From Parvibaculum sp035325945 (lineage in GTDB: Bacteria > Pseudomonadota > Alphaproteobacteria > Parvibaculales > Parvibaculaceae), in the NCBI RefSeq assembly GCF_035325945.1, contig NZ_DAOKYX010000004.1:1-64000 (forward strand): DNA of 64,000 bases, in the 5' to 3' direction. Both the position numbers and the translations under genes were made by a program. This document shows, one piece after another, positions 24,428 to 33,695 of this stretch. The notes below the pieces were generated by a model. It worked only from the letters and a program-made list of their open reading frames with translations, was not told the origin of the DNA and did not search any database. How positions within the stretch are numbered: the stretch's first letter is position 1; each line of letters begins with the position of its first letter.

Positions 24428-25534
24428 ATGGCTGATGTGGTTCTTTCAGGTGCGATGCGATCGAATCTGCTGAGCATGCAGAACACGGCAGCGCTCTTGG
24501 ACCAGACGCAACAGCGCGTTGCGACCGGCCTCAAGGTCAACACCGCGATCGACAATCCCCAGTCCTTCTTCACGGCGCAGGGCCTCAACAACCGTGCATC
24601 CGATCTGAGCACGCTGCTCGACTCGATGGGGCTCGCCGTTCAGACGCTGAACGCGGCAAGCCAGGGCATCGACGCGATCCAGAAGCTCGTGCAGCAGGCC
24701 AAGGCCACCGCGACCCAGGCGCTGCAGACCACCGTGCAGGCGACGACGGGCAGCGAAGCGATCACGCCTCACAATTTCAGCGGCGCATCCGCCACGCTCG
24801 TCATCAAGGTCGGCAATCAGTCGGCCATCACGGTGACGCTGAACTCGAACATCGCCAGCGCAGGCGACCTGAAGACTGCCCTCTCCGGTCAGGTTTCCGG
24901 CCTCAACGTCAGCACCAGCGGCGGCGCGATCAAGTTCTCCGTGCCCTCCGGCGACAAGCTGGTGATCTCCGGCACGGCCATCGGTCAGGTGATCGGCACT
25001 GCGAGCACGCCCATCACCGCTGCGAACGGCACCAACCGTAACAAGCAGGTTGACGATTACAACGCCCTGCTCGACCAGATCGACCAGCTGGCGCAGGATG
25101 CGAGCTTCAACGGCATCAACCTGCTTCAGTCCGGCAGCAATCTGCTCGTCAACTTCAACGAGCACCAGACATCGCGGCTCAACATCGCCGGCACCAACAT
25201 GTCGTCGACGGGCCTCGAGCTGAACAAGATCACCTATGCCGACTTCGCCGACAACGATCGCCTCAAGGCCGTTCAGGCTGCGGACGATCGGGCAACGCAG
25301 ACGCTGCGAACCACGTCCACATCGTTCGCGTCGAGCCTGTCGGTCGTGCAGTCCCGCCAGGACTTCACCAAGCACATCATCAACACGCTGCAGACGGGTG
25401 CCGCGGGACTGACGCTCGCGGACACGAACGAGGAAGGCGCAAACCTTCTCGCGCTCCAGACCCGCCAGCAGCTCGGCATCTCGGCGCTCTCGATCGCCAA
25501 TCAGTCGCAGCAGAGCATTCTCAAGCTCTTCTGA
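24428..25534 (+). CDS. Flagellin 1
   Basis: Flagellin makes the filament. The 368 residues have the conserved N-terminal D0/D1 part (QQRVATGLKVNTAIDNPQSFFTAQGLNNRASDL) and C-terminal part (TLADTNEEGANLLALQTRQQLG...QSQQSILKLF), with a variable Ala/Thr/Ser-rich middle of about 100 residues. The ATG has GGAGGG 8 bases upstream. A sigma-54 promoter lies about 200 bases upstream and a strong terminator follows at 25563-25588. Serine/threonine density in the middle is suited to glycosylation by the upstream glycosyltransferase, as inference. Confidence 0.95.
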   Translation: MADVVLSGAMRSNLLSMQNTAALLDQTQQRVATGLKVNTAIDNPQSFFTAQGLNNRASDLSTLLDSMGLAVQTLNAASQGIDAIQKLVQQAKATATQALQTTVQATTGSEAITPHNFSGASATLVIKVGNQSAITVTLNSNIASAGDLKTALSGQVSGLNVSTSGGAIKFSVPSGDKLVISGTAIGQVIGTASTPITAANGTNRNKQVDDYNALLDQIDQLAQDASFNGINLLQSGSNLLVNFNEHQTSRLNIAGTNMSSTGLELNKITYADFADNDRLKAVQAADDRATQTLRTTSTSFASSLSVVQSRQDFTKHIINTLQTGAAGLTLADTNEEGANLLALQTRQQLGISALSIANQSQQSILKLF

Positions 25535-25562
25535 TACCGCACACGAATCAGTATCGCGACGA

Positions 25563-25590
25563 ACGGGGCCCCTGGAGGGCCCCGTTTCGT
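25563..25590 (+). terminator. Rho-independent terminator after flagellin 1
   Basis: A 9-bp perfect stem (ACGGGGCCC at 25563-25571; complement at 25577-25585) with a 5-base loop is followed by TTTCGTTT. It separates the two flagellin genes into different transcripts, so flagellin 2 needs its own promoter, which I could not identify in 25591-25723. Confidence 0.88.
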
Positions 25591-25723
25591 TTCAGGATTC
25601 TGGACCTCTTCCCTCTTTAGAAAAATTTGGAGCGCATTTTACCGGGCATTAATTCCTCGCGGAGCATGATCGCGTCCGAGCTCAGGATGAGCTGATCTAA
25701 ACGTTCCTAGGAAAGGAAACACC

Positions 25724-26659
25724 ATGTCCGGTATCACTCTTTCGGCTGCCGTCCGCCAGAACCTGCTGGCCCTTCAGAGCACGGCAGAGATGATGTCGCA
25801 GACGAACAACCGTCTCGCGACTGGCCTCAAGGTCAACACCGCCGTCGACAACCCGAACTCCTACTTCACGGCGCAGGGCCTCAACAACCGCGCTTCCGAC
25901 CTTTCGACGCTCCAGGACGCCATGGGCCTCGCCGTGCAGACGGTGAACGCCGCCAGCAAGGGCATCGACGGCATCACGAAGCTCGTCGCTCANNNNNNNN
26001 NNNNNNNNNNNNNNNNNNNNNNNNNNNNNNNNNNNNNNNNNNNNNNNNNNNNNNNNNNNNNNNNNNNNNNNNNNNNNNNNNNNNNNNNNNNNGCGGTCAG
26101 CTTCTCGGGCGATGCGGCCACTTCGCTCTTTGGCGGCGATGCCAAGATCGACAACGGCACGAGCCGCGCCAAGTTCGTCCAGCAGTACAACGACCTGCTC
26201 ACGCAGATCGACCAGCTTGCCGCTGACTCCAGCTTCAACGGCGTCAACCTGCTGCAGAGCGGCGCCACGCTGACCGTGAACTTCAACGAGAAGCAGACCT
26301 CGAAGCTCGACATCCAGAGCGTCAACTTCTCGGCTGCCGGCCTCGGCCTCGCGGCGCAGACGGACTTCTCGACCGACTCGGCGGTCAAGGCCGTCACCAA
26401 CAAGCTCGACGGCGCCACGACCACGCTGCGTACGCAGGCTTCGACCTTCGGTTCGAACCTCGCCGTCGTGCAGAACCGTCAGGATTTCACGAAGAACCTG
26501 ATCAACACGCTGCAGACGGGCGCCGCCGGGCTGACGCTCGCCGACACCAACGAGGAAGGCGCGAACCTTCTCGCCCTCCAGACGCGCCAGTCGCTGGCGA
26601 CGACCGCCCTCTCGCTGTCCAACCAGGCGCAGCAGAGCATCACGCGAATCCTCGGCTAA
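25724..26659 (+). CDS. Flagellin 2 (interrupted by an assembly gap)
   Basis: A second flagellin with the same ends as flagellin 1: RLATGLKVNTAVDNPNSYFTAQGLNNRASDL near the start and TLADTNEEGANLLALQTRQSLA...AQQSITRILG at the end. The middle is cut by 100 N at 25993-26092, and the frame is kept across the gap. Compared with flagellin 1, the stretch from KLV to QYNDLL is about 56 residues shorter here even with the N counted, so the gap size is probably underestimated. GGAAAGGAAAC precedes the ATG. No sigma-54 promoter is evident upstream. Confidence 0.92.
   Translation: MSGITLSAAVRQNLLALQSTAEMMSQTNNRLATGLKVNTAVDNPNSYFTAQGLNNRASDLSTLQDAMGLAVQTVNAASKGIDGITKLVAXXXXXXXXXXXXXXXXXXXXXXXXXXXXXXXXXXAVSFSGDAATSLFGGDAKIDNGTSRAKFVQQYNDLLTQIDQLAADSSFNGVNLLQSGATLTVNFNEKQTSKLDIQSVNFSAAGLGLAAQTDFSTDSAVKAVTNKLDGATTTLRTQASTFGSNLAVVQNRQDFTKNLINTLQTGAAGLTLADTNEEGANLLALQTRQSLATTALSLSNQAQQSITRILG
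25993..26092. other. Assembly gap of 100 N
   Basis: Exactly one hundred undetermined bases lie inside flagellin 2. This is the usual placeholder for a scaffold gap of unknown length, probably caused by the near-repeat between the two flagellin genes. If the gene is intact, the true length should be 1 modulo 3, like 100. Confidence 0.98.
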
Positions 26660-26688
26660 GTCCGCAGGACCGCGCGATACCGGACGGG

Positions 26689-26718
26689 ACGGCGGGGACG
26701 AAAGTCCCCGCCGTTTCA
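26689..26718 (+). terminator. Rho-independent terminator after flagellin 2
   Basis: A 10-bp perfect stem (26689-26698 and 26705-26714, GC-rich) with loop CGAAAG is followed by TTTCATTT. It closes the flagellin 2 transcript ahead of flbT. Confidence 0.88.
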
Positions 26719-26755
26719 TTTGGGGCAAGGCCCGGATAGGGTAATCTGCGATCAA

Positions 26756-26769
26756 TCCCGCATGCGGGA
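26756..26769. repeat. 14-base palindrome before flbT
   Basis: TCCCGCATGCGGGA is a perfect palindrome 26 bases upstream of the flbT ATG. It might be an operator or an mRNA hairpin covering the flbT start region. Role unknown. Confidence 0.4.
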
Positions 26770-26794
26770 ATCACTTGCGGTTTGGACGAACCCC

Positions 26795-27187
26795 ATGGCC
26801 CTGAAAGTCGAACTCAAGCCCGGCGAGCGCTTCATCCTCGGCGACAGCATCATCACCAATGACGATCAGCGCACGCGCCTCTTCATCGAGGGGGACGCGC
26901 CGATCCTGCGGGAGAAGGACATCCTGCGCCTCGACGAAGCGGATACGCCCTGCAAGAAGATCTATCTCGTGCTGCAGATGATGTATCTCTCGACCGATCC
27001 GATGCAGCACCACGAGCTCTACTTCCAGCTCGTGCGGGACGTTCTCCAGGCCGCGCCGAGCACCGGGCCGATGCTCGATAACATCAACAATAAAATCTTA
27101 ACCGGGCAATTGTATAAAGCTCTCAAGGAAACTCGGAAACTGATCGAGTACGAGCGGGAGCTAATATCGAATGTCAAGACCGCATGA
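26795..27187 (+). CDS. flbT: Flagellin mRNA regulator FlbT
   Basis: FlbT binds the 5' leader of flagellin mRNA and destabilises it in Caulobacter until the hook is complete. The 130 residues begin MALKVELKPGERFILGDSII and include RLFIEGDAPILREKDIL and the YLVLQMMYLSTDPMQHHELYFQLVRDVLQAAPS helix, as in the family. I start at the ATG at 26795; the frame extends upstream but without family similarity. The end overlaps flaF by 17 bases. Its nearby target is probably the unusually long flagellin 1 leader. Confidence 0.94.
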   Translation: MALKVELKPGERFILGDSIITNDDQRTRLFIEGDAPILREKDILRLDEADTPCKKIYLVLQMMYLSTDPMQHHELYFQLVRDVLQAAPSTGPMLDNINNKILTGQLYKALKETRKLIEYERELISNVKTA

Positions 27188-27542
27188 GGCCTACGCCGCA
27201 GTCGCCAAGAGCGCCGTCGATCCTCGCGAGTTCGAGGCTTCCGTGCTTCTGAAGGCTGCGAGCCAGTTTCAGCGGATCAAGGACAATTGGGAGACGGCCG
27301 CCAAGGGCGAGCTTCAGCCCGCCCTGCTCTACAATCGCCGGCTCTGGACGGTCTTTGCGACAGCCGTCACCGAGGCAGACCACCCGCTGCCGCGCGAGGT
27401 CCGTCAGAACATCGCCAATCTCGCCGTCTTCATTCTGAAGCATACGATCGACGTGCAGGCCAATCCGGCGCCCGAACGCCTCGACAGCTTCATCAACATC
27501 AATCGTCAGATCGCGGCGGGCCTTCTTCAGCGCCCGGCCTGA
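27171..27542 (+). CDS. flaF: Flagellin synthesis regulator FlaF
   Basis: FlaF is needed for flagellin synthesis or export and opposes FlbT in Caulobacter. The 123 residues begin MSRPHEAYAAVAKSAVDPREFEASVLLKAASQFQ and contain ALLYNRRLWTVFATAVTEADHPLPREVRQNIANLAVFILKHT, the family signature. It overlaps the end of flbT by 17 bases in another frame, so the two are translated from one transcript. A bidirectional terminator follows at 27569-27597. Confidence 0.95.
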   Translation: MSRPHEAYAAVAKSAVDPREFEASVLLKAASQFQRIKDNWETAAKGELQPALLYNRRLWTVFATAVTEADHPLPREVRQNIANLAVFILKHTIDVQANPAPERLDSFININRQIAAGLLQRPA

Positions 27543-27568
27543 GCCGCGGACGGAACGAGCCGGAATCG

Positions 27569-27597
27569 AAAAAGGACCCGCAATGCGGGTCCTTTTT
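27569..27597. terminator. Bidirectional terminator between flaF and flgL
   Basis: A 13-bp perfect stem (27569-27581 and 27585-27597) with a three-base loop has AAAAA on one flank and TTTTT on the other. It lies between the convergent flaF and flgL genes and can end both transcripts. Confidence 0.92.
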
Positions 27598-27644
27598 CTT
27601 TGCTCCCCGAACAGATCGGGTCTGACGGCTTATAGAACCGCCTC

Positions 27645-29126
27645 TCAGAGATAATTGACCAGCGACAGCTTGGAGAGCGTCGATGTCACCTGATAGCTCG
27701 CCTGGAGCTGCGTGACGAGCGTGGTGAGCTGGGTCGCCACGGTATAGGGATCGGCGTTCTGCGTGTTGTCGAGCAGCGTCTGGCTGGTCGAAATCTGCGT
27801 CTGGAGATTTTTCTTCGACATGTCGAGCGTCGAGGCTTTGAGACCGAGATCGGTGACGACGCTCTGCACAGATTGCGTGTTGTTGAAGGCGAGCGCGGCC
27901 GAGGTGCGCTGCGTCAGCGCGCTGTAGGAAGCCGGCGCATTGGCGTCCGTGGCGCTGTAGGACACGGCGGCGAGAACCGCCGTGCTCTGCACAACCGTGC
28001 GCAACGCGCTTTGATCGGCCCGTGCGCCATAGGCGATCTGCGAGCCGTCGCCGATGGTGGCGATGAAATTGTTTCCCGCCGTGCCGTTCGTATCGCCCTT
28101 GTACCAGAAGACCGTGTCGGCGGGCGTGCCCGCCTGCATCGCCGTCGCGGTTGCGAATGCCGGACCCGTCACGCGCATGGGCGGATTGGAGAAAAAGTCG
28201 TTGCCCGCCTGCACGGCCGAAGCCGCCTTCAGCGTCGTCTGTGCCTCGCCCTGAATGGCCGTATCGAGCGCGGCCCTGAAGTTCGCCGCCGTCGCCGTGG
28301 CATCGGGCCCCACGGTGAACTGCCCCTTGCCGGGCGGGTTGTCCGCCGTCGCGGTGAGCGTCACCGTCCTCTTCGTCCCGTCGGGCAGCATGAAATCCAT
28401 CGAGATCGCATCGCCTTCGCTCGGTAGAGACGCGCCGAAATCGATATCGAGCGCGGCCGGTGTGCCCGCGGGGCCCGTCACCGTGGCGCCATTGAGCGTG
28501 GAGCTGACGGCCGAGAGCTTGAAGCCGAAGGGGCTCGGCGCCGCGTCCTCGGCCAGCGAAACGCTCGTCGGCGTCGGCGAGGAAAGCGCGAGGCGCCCGC
28601 GCCCGTCGCCGAGATCGGCCGCCGCCCTTTCGGCGATGACCTGCTTCAGCCCCGCGCGGCCCGTATCGCCATTGAGGATGAGATCGGCCGTCTCGACGGG
28701 TTCCGTCTGCGTGTCCTTGCCGCCGAAAAGCCTGCGGTCCGCGACGCTCAGATTGAGAAGGTCGACAAGTTCTCCGAGCCGCATGCCGGCATTGGTCTGA
28801 AGGCTCGTCTGCCCGCTGCCCGTCAGGTTGAACTGGCTCGTCAGACCGCCCGTCTTCATTTCAGAGGCGATCTGATCGACACGCGTCAGCGCATCGGAGC
28901 TGGCCTTGATGCGCGTCTGCGTCATGTTGATCGTGTCGAGATAGCTGTTCGACTGCGACACCTGATTGTTGAGCGCGAGCACGAGATTGCGCGCATCGCC
29001 GAGCTTGGCGAAGCTGTCGGCCTTCCGCCCCGATGCGAGCTGGCGCTGAAGATCGGCGAGCTGCGTCTGGATCTGCGACAGGTTGCTCCGCATGGTCGCC
29101 GACTGCGCATATGACGAGATCTGCAT
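27645..29126 (-). CDS. flgL: Hook-filament junction protein FlgL (HAP3)
   Basis: FlgL is the junction protein next to the filament. The 493 residues share the flagellin-like N-terminal helix (MRSNLSQIQTQLADLQRQLASGRKADSFAKLGDARNLVLALNNQV) and C-terminal helix (DPYTVATQLTTLVTQLQASYQVTSTLSKLSLVNYL). The central part is longer than the enteric protein (about 317 residues), mostly a Thr/Ala/Gly-rich variable domain. It follows flgK by 4 bases at the end of flgE-flgK-flgL and has the terminator 27569-27597 downstream. Confidence 0.92.
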   Translation of the reverse strand: MQISSYAQSATMRSNLSQIQTQLADLQRQLASGRKADSFAKLGDARNLVLALNNQVSQSNSYLDTINMTQTRIKASSDALTRVDQIASEMKTGGLTSQFNLTGSGQTSLQTNAGMRLGELVDLLNLSVADRRLFGGKDTQTEPVETADLILNGDTGRAGLKQVIAERAAADLGDGRGRLALSSPTPTSVSLAEDAAPSPFGFKLSAVSSTLNGATVTGPAGTPAALDIDFGASLPSEGDAISMDFMLPDGTKRTVTLTATADNPPGKGQFTVGPDATATAANFRAALDTAIQGEAQTTLKAASAVQAGNDFFSNPPMRVTGPAFATATAMQAGTPADTVFWYKGDTNGTAGNNFIATIGDGSQIAYGARADQSALRTVVQSTAVLAAVSYSATDANAPASYSALTQRTSAALAFNNTQSVQSVVTDLGLKASTLDMSKKNLQTQISTSQTLLDNTQNADPYTVATQLTTLVTQLQASYQVTSTLSKLSLVNYL

Positions 29127-29130
29127 GACG

Positions 29131-31005
29131 TTACCTTCCGATGCTCAACAGGACCTGGAACAGCTCGCTTATCGTCGTGATGACGCGGGCATTCGCCGCA
29201 TATGTGTTTTGCAGCATGATGAGGTTCGACATTTCGCTGTCGATATTGACGCCCGTATCGCTGTTGAACTTGTCCTCGAGCGTGTTCGAGACGATCTGCT
29301 GCGCCTGGGCGTCGCTCGAGGCGTTCGCGGCCTGCGATGACTGGAACGAGACGATGCGGCGCGCGAAACTGTCGAGTGAGCCGGCAAAGGGCGTCGTCGC
29401 GCTACCGATGCCCGTCGATGCCGAATAGAGGCGGCTTCCATCCGTCAGACGGCGCAGGAGATCGTTGGGCCGCGTATCGTCGCCGATCAGCGTCTGCGGG
29501 CTCGTCCGATAGATGACGAGGCTCGTATCGTCGGCGAGCACGGCCTTGTTGACGGCTATGCGTCCCGCAAAGCCGGTGATCTGCGGCGGGTTGTCGAAAC
29601 TGCCCGAATAGGGTCGCTGCGCCGTGCCATCGACGAAGAGCGGCAATCCCGTCCCCGCATCCGCAAGCGAGGTCGGCGTAACGGTCGCGCTCACGCCGTT
29701 GACGTCGGAAGTTCCCGCCGCGCCGTCATCGAGGAAGCTCAGCGTCGTGCCGCCGGGGTTCGACACAGTGACGGAAGCCGGCAGCGCCGCCTGGATGTCG
29801 GCGACGATCCCCGCCATCGGCTGATTGAAATTGATGCCGATCACAACGTCGTTCGGGTCGCTCGTCGCCATGTTCGAGAGCGGCAGCGCCGAGGGATCCG
29901 TGACCTTGACGATGGTGACGTTGTGCTTCGTCCCGGCGGGCGTGTCCGTATAGGTGAGGTGGATCGTGTTGCCGGAGAGGAGCGCGCCCGTGTCGATGCT
30001 GTATCCGGTCGCGGCGCCCGAGGATGTCGCCGTCCCCGCCACCGTCTCCTGCGAGAGCGACAGCGCAAGCTGGCTCGCAAGCTCGTCGAGCTGCGCCTGC
30101 GCCTGCGGCAGCACCTTGTCGCGCATTTCGAGATAGCCGGCGATCGAGCCGGAGCGGAACGCGCCCGAGGCGATGAGATCGACCGAGGTCGTGCCGTTCT
30201 GCAGCGTCACCGTGCCGACGGTGCGCTTGCTCGCATCAATATTGTAGCTCGATCCCGCATCGAGGTTCAGATGCGCGTCGAATGTGAGCTGCACCGCCTG
30301 CTTGTCGAGGAGAAGCTGGCCGCCCCCGGTGAAGAGCGCCACCGTGCCGTCATCGCGCTCGAGCGCCTTGATGTCCATCAACTGCGAGAGCGAGTTGATG
30401 GCGGCGTCGCGCTTGTCCTGAAGGTCGGCGACCGAAAGGCTGCTCGCCTGCCGCTGCGCGATCTGGTTGTTGAGATCGGCGACCGACTTCAGCAGCGTGT
30501 TCGCCTGCGAGACGGCGGCGGAGATGTTCTGTTCCGCCTCCTGCCGCATGCCCTGTATCTGCTTCGTCATGCTGTTGAGCTGCGAAGCGAGATTGGAGGC
30601 GGCATTGAGGAAGGTCTGACGCGCGGCGGGATCGTCCGGCGTCGTCGCCAGCGCCTGAAGCCGGGTTTCAAGCGCCGTGACCGAGCCCGCGATCGAGCTG
30701 CTGCTCTCGGGTGTGCCGAACATGGTGTCGATGCGGCCGAGAAAGGTCGTATAGACATTGAGCCGCGCGGTGGCGGCGCCTTCCGTGCGGATCTGCTGCT
30801 GCAGGAAGCGGTCGACATTGCGCGTCGCGGCGAGAAGCTGGACGCCGATGCCCTCGCCGCCGGCGATGTTGTTCTGCACCACCTGCGTCTTGCGCGTGTA
30901 GCCGGGCGTGCCCGAATTCGCGATATTGCGCGAAACGAGATCGAGGCCGGCCTGGCTCGCATTGAGGCCGCTGATGGCGCTTCCGATGGCGGAGTAGAGG
31001 CTCAT
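29131..31005 (-). CDS. flgK: Hook-filament junction protein FlgK (HAP1)
   Basis: FlgK sits between the hook and FlgL. The 624 residues begin SLYSAIGSAISGLNASQAGLDLVSRNIANSGTPGYTRK, the axial N-terminal motif, and end with NSDTGVNIDSEMSNLIMLQNTYAANARVITTISELFQVLLSIGR, the C-terminal signature. A coiled-coil region near 150-190 and a beta-rich variable middle lie between. The start is 24 bases after flgE. The FlgN-like protein encoded at 21510 is a plausible chaperone. Confidence 0.96.
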   Translation of the reverse strand: MSLYSAIGSAISGLNASQAGLDLVSRNIANSGTPGYTRKTQVVQNNIAGGEGIGVQLLAATRNVDRFLQQQIRTEGAATARLNVYTTFLGRIDTMFGTPESSSSIAGSVTALETRLQALATTPDDPAARQTFLNAASNLASQLNSMTKQIQGMRQEAEQNISAAVSQANTLLKSVADLNNQIAQRQASSLSVADLQDKRDAAINSLSQLMDIKALERDDGTVALFTGGGQLLLDKQAVQLTFDAHLNLDAGSSYNIDASKRTVGTVTLQNGTTSVDLIASGAFRSGSIAGYLEMRDKVLPQAQAQLDELASQLALSLSQETVAGTATSSGAATGYSIDTGALLSGNTIHLTYTDTPAGTKHNVTIVKVTDPSALPLSNMATSDPNDVVIGINFNQPMAGIVADIQAALPASVTVSNPGGTTLSFLDDGAAGTSDVNGVSATVTPTSLADAGTGLPLFVDGTAQRPYSGSFDNPPQITGFAGRIAVNKAVLADDTSLVIYRTSPQTLIGDDTRPNDLLRRLTDGSRLYSASTGIGSATTPFAGSLDSFARRIVSFQSSQAANASSDAQAQQIVSNTLEDKFNSDTGVNIDSEMSNLIMLQNTYAANARVITTISELFQVLLSIGR

Positions 31006-31029
31006 GACGCTTTACCTGCGACGATCTTG

Positions 31030-32457
31030 TCAGCGCTTCATGTTCAGCGTTTCCTGGATCAGCTGATCCGAGGTCGTGATGATGCGTGTGCCCGCCGTAT
31101 AGGCTTGCTGCGCGATGATGAGCTTGGAGAACTCGTCGGCGAGATCGACGTTCGAGGCCTCGACCGCCTGCGCGATGATTTCGCCCGTCCCGCCGATGAT
31201 CGGCGCGCCGGAATCCTGCGTCGCGGCGAAGGCCGTTCCGTTCATCTTCTGAAGCGCGTTCGGATTGTTGAACTTGGCGAGCGAAACCTGGAAGAGGTCG
31301 ATCGTCTTGCCGTTCGTATAGGTGCCGGTGATGCGGCCATTGGCGGCCACGGCGACGCTGACGAGCTGGCCCGAGGCATAGCCGTCCTGATCGATCCTGT
31401 TCACTGCGACCGTGCCGTTCGTATCGGCGAACTGGGTCATGTTTCCGGGGCCGTGATGCAGCGTGATATTGCCGAGATTGACGCCATTGACGGTGAGCGC
31501 GCTGATCGTCGTCGAGTCGACCGGCGGATTGAGCTGCCCCGAAGCGTTGAAGGCATAGGACTGGCCGATATTGGTCCATTTGGCGGCGGTGCCGGTCGCG
31601 CTGTCGTCCGACTTGTAGAACGCCTGCCACACATCGCCCGCGGCGCCCGTGCCCTCGCCGGCGGTGTTGTTCACCTTCACCCAGCGGATCTGCACGTTCA
31701 CCGGATTGCCCTGCCCGTCATAAACGGTGATGGCGCCGCCCGCGACCGAGCGGTCGAGGAAGGACTGCTCGTTCGCGGCCTGCACGAAGCCGTCGGTCGC
31801 CGTCGGCGGAATGACCGTCGGATCGTTGGCGAAGGGCGGCGTCGGCGATGCGGCCTCGGCGGCCGTTTGCAGGAGCTCCGAGCCCGACGCATTCATCATC
31901 ATGGCCGCCTGCGCCGTCATGGGGAAGTTCGGCAGGTTGGCGGTGTAGTTGATCGTCGTCGACTGCTTGGCGGCGAGGAACTGGTTGTTGATCTGGATGA
32001 CCTGCGGCGTGTCGCCGGTCGGATTGTTCGTCATCGGATCGATCGGCAGGCCCTGGAGATAGTAGCCGCCGCCATTCACGAGAAAGCCGTTCTTGTCCAT
32101 CGCGAAGTCGCCGCGCCGCGTGTAATAAGGCACCTGCTGGAACACGGGCTTGCTGTCCACGGTCGCGACGCGCTGCGAGACGATGAAGAAGCCTTCGCCA
32201 TTGATCGCCATGTTGGTGGAGACCTGCGAGGCATCGACCGAGCCCTGCACGGCGTTGGTGTAGCTCGGCTTGGCGACCACGGCGCCCGGCTGGTGGAAGT
32301 TCGGCGAGGACGCGGTCACGATGTCATAGAAGCTTGCATCGGTCCGCTTGAAGCCGGTCGTCTGGCTGTTCGCGATATTGTCCGAGATGTAGCCGAGCGC
32401 GCTCGACTGCGCGCGGATGCCCGTGATCGCGGTGGTCATCGACCCAAAAAAACTCAT
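31030..32457 (-). CDS. flgE: Flagellar hook protein FlgE
   Basis: FlgE polymerises into the hook. The 475 residues begin MSFFGSMTTAITGIRAQSSALGYISDNIANSQTTGFKR, include INGEGFFIVSQ, YYTRRGDFAMDKNGFLVN and the C-terminal EASNVDLADEFSKLIIAQQAYTAGTRIITTSDQL signature. I start at the ATG at 32457 because a sigma-54 promoter on this strand begins transcription near 32502, so the longer in-frame extension to 32535 cannot be transcribed from it. It opens flgE-flgK-flgL. Confidence 0.96.
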   Translation of the reverse strand: MSFFGSMTTAITGIRAQSSALGYISDNIANSQTTGFKRTDASFYDIVTASSPNFHQPGAVVAKPSYTNAVQGSVDASQVSTNMAINGEGFFIVSQRVATVDSKPVFQQVPYYTRRGDFAMDKNGFLVNGGGYYLQGLPIDPMTNNPTGDTPQVIQINNQFLAAKQSTTINYTANLPNFPMTAQAAMMMNASGSELLQTAAEAASPTPPFANDPTVIPPTATDGFVQAANEQSFLDRSVAGGAITVYDGQGNPVNVQIRWVKVNNTAGEGTGAAGDVWQAFYKSDDSATGTAAKWTNIGQSYAFNASGQLNPPVDSTTISALTVNGVNLGNITLHHGPGNMTQFADTNGTVAVNRIDQDGYASGQLVSVAVAANGRITGTYTNGKTIDLFQVSLAKFNNPNALQKMNGTAFAATQDSGAPIIGGTGEIIAQAVEASNVDLADEFSKLIIAQQAYTAGTRIITTSDQLIQETLNMKR

Positions 32458-32513
32458 GGCCTTGTCTCCATGCCGGTGGCGCCGCCGAGGCGCATCTGTT
32501 CGGACCACAGGGA

Positions 32514-32528
32514 GCAAGGAGCGGGCCA
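32514..32528 (-). promoter_or_regulatory. Sigma-54 promoter of flgE-flgK-flgL
   Basis: On the minus strand TGGCCCG, four bases, TTGC gives -24 GG (32527-32526), ten bases, -12 GC (32515-32514). The expected start near 32502 gives a leader of about 45 bases before flgE. In the rest of 32529-32762, between flgE and the divergent moxR gene, I see only a GCCCGGCAG/TTGCCGGGT partial hairpin near 32598-32621 and no clear promoter for moxR. Confidence 0.78.
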
Positions 32529-32762
32529 GCCGCAAATATCAATTATTTCAACGCCTTAACCAGATGAAAACCATGGCCCGTCGGGTAGAAACCGCCCTGC
32601 CCGGCAGCTTTTGCCGGGTCGAATTGCAGGTCTGATCAGGCGGGCGGGCGGCGTTTGTCTTGAACCCGTGGAGCCCAGGCCCTAGTTTCGGTGCCGTTTA
32701 GCCATTGTCACGGGAGGGAGCGCGTGCCCCGGCCGCAGCTTCCGGAGAGAAAGCCCAAATCC

Positions 32763-33608
<846 letters not shown>

Positions 33609-33622
33609 GCATTTCCTCATCC

Positions 33623-33649
33623 GTCATGCCGGGCACGCCCCGGCATGAC
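33623..33649. repeat. Intergenic hairpin repeat
   Basis: An 11-bp perfect stem (GTCATGCCGGG at 33623-33633; complement at 33639-33649) with a 5-base loop lies between moxR and the VWA gene. It belongs by texture to the same dispersed GTCATG-type palindromes seen near 45084-45164. There is no T-tract, so it is not a strong terminator. Confidence 0.7.
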
Positions 33650-33695
33650 GATCGGAAACCGGCAGGATCGTCGCTCGAACGGCAAGGTGCGCCCC

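Noticed and set aside
25591..25723. A sigma-54 promoter for flagellin 2
   Set aside because: No GG-N10-GC core with TGGC-like flank was found; GGCATTAATTCCTCGC has twelve bases between GG and GC.
29923..32559. An 878-codon plus-strand frame opposite flgK and flgE
   Set aside because: Composition and lack of any family-like motif mark it as the shadow of the real minus-strand genes.
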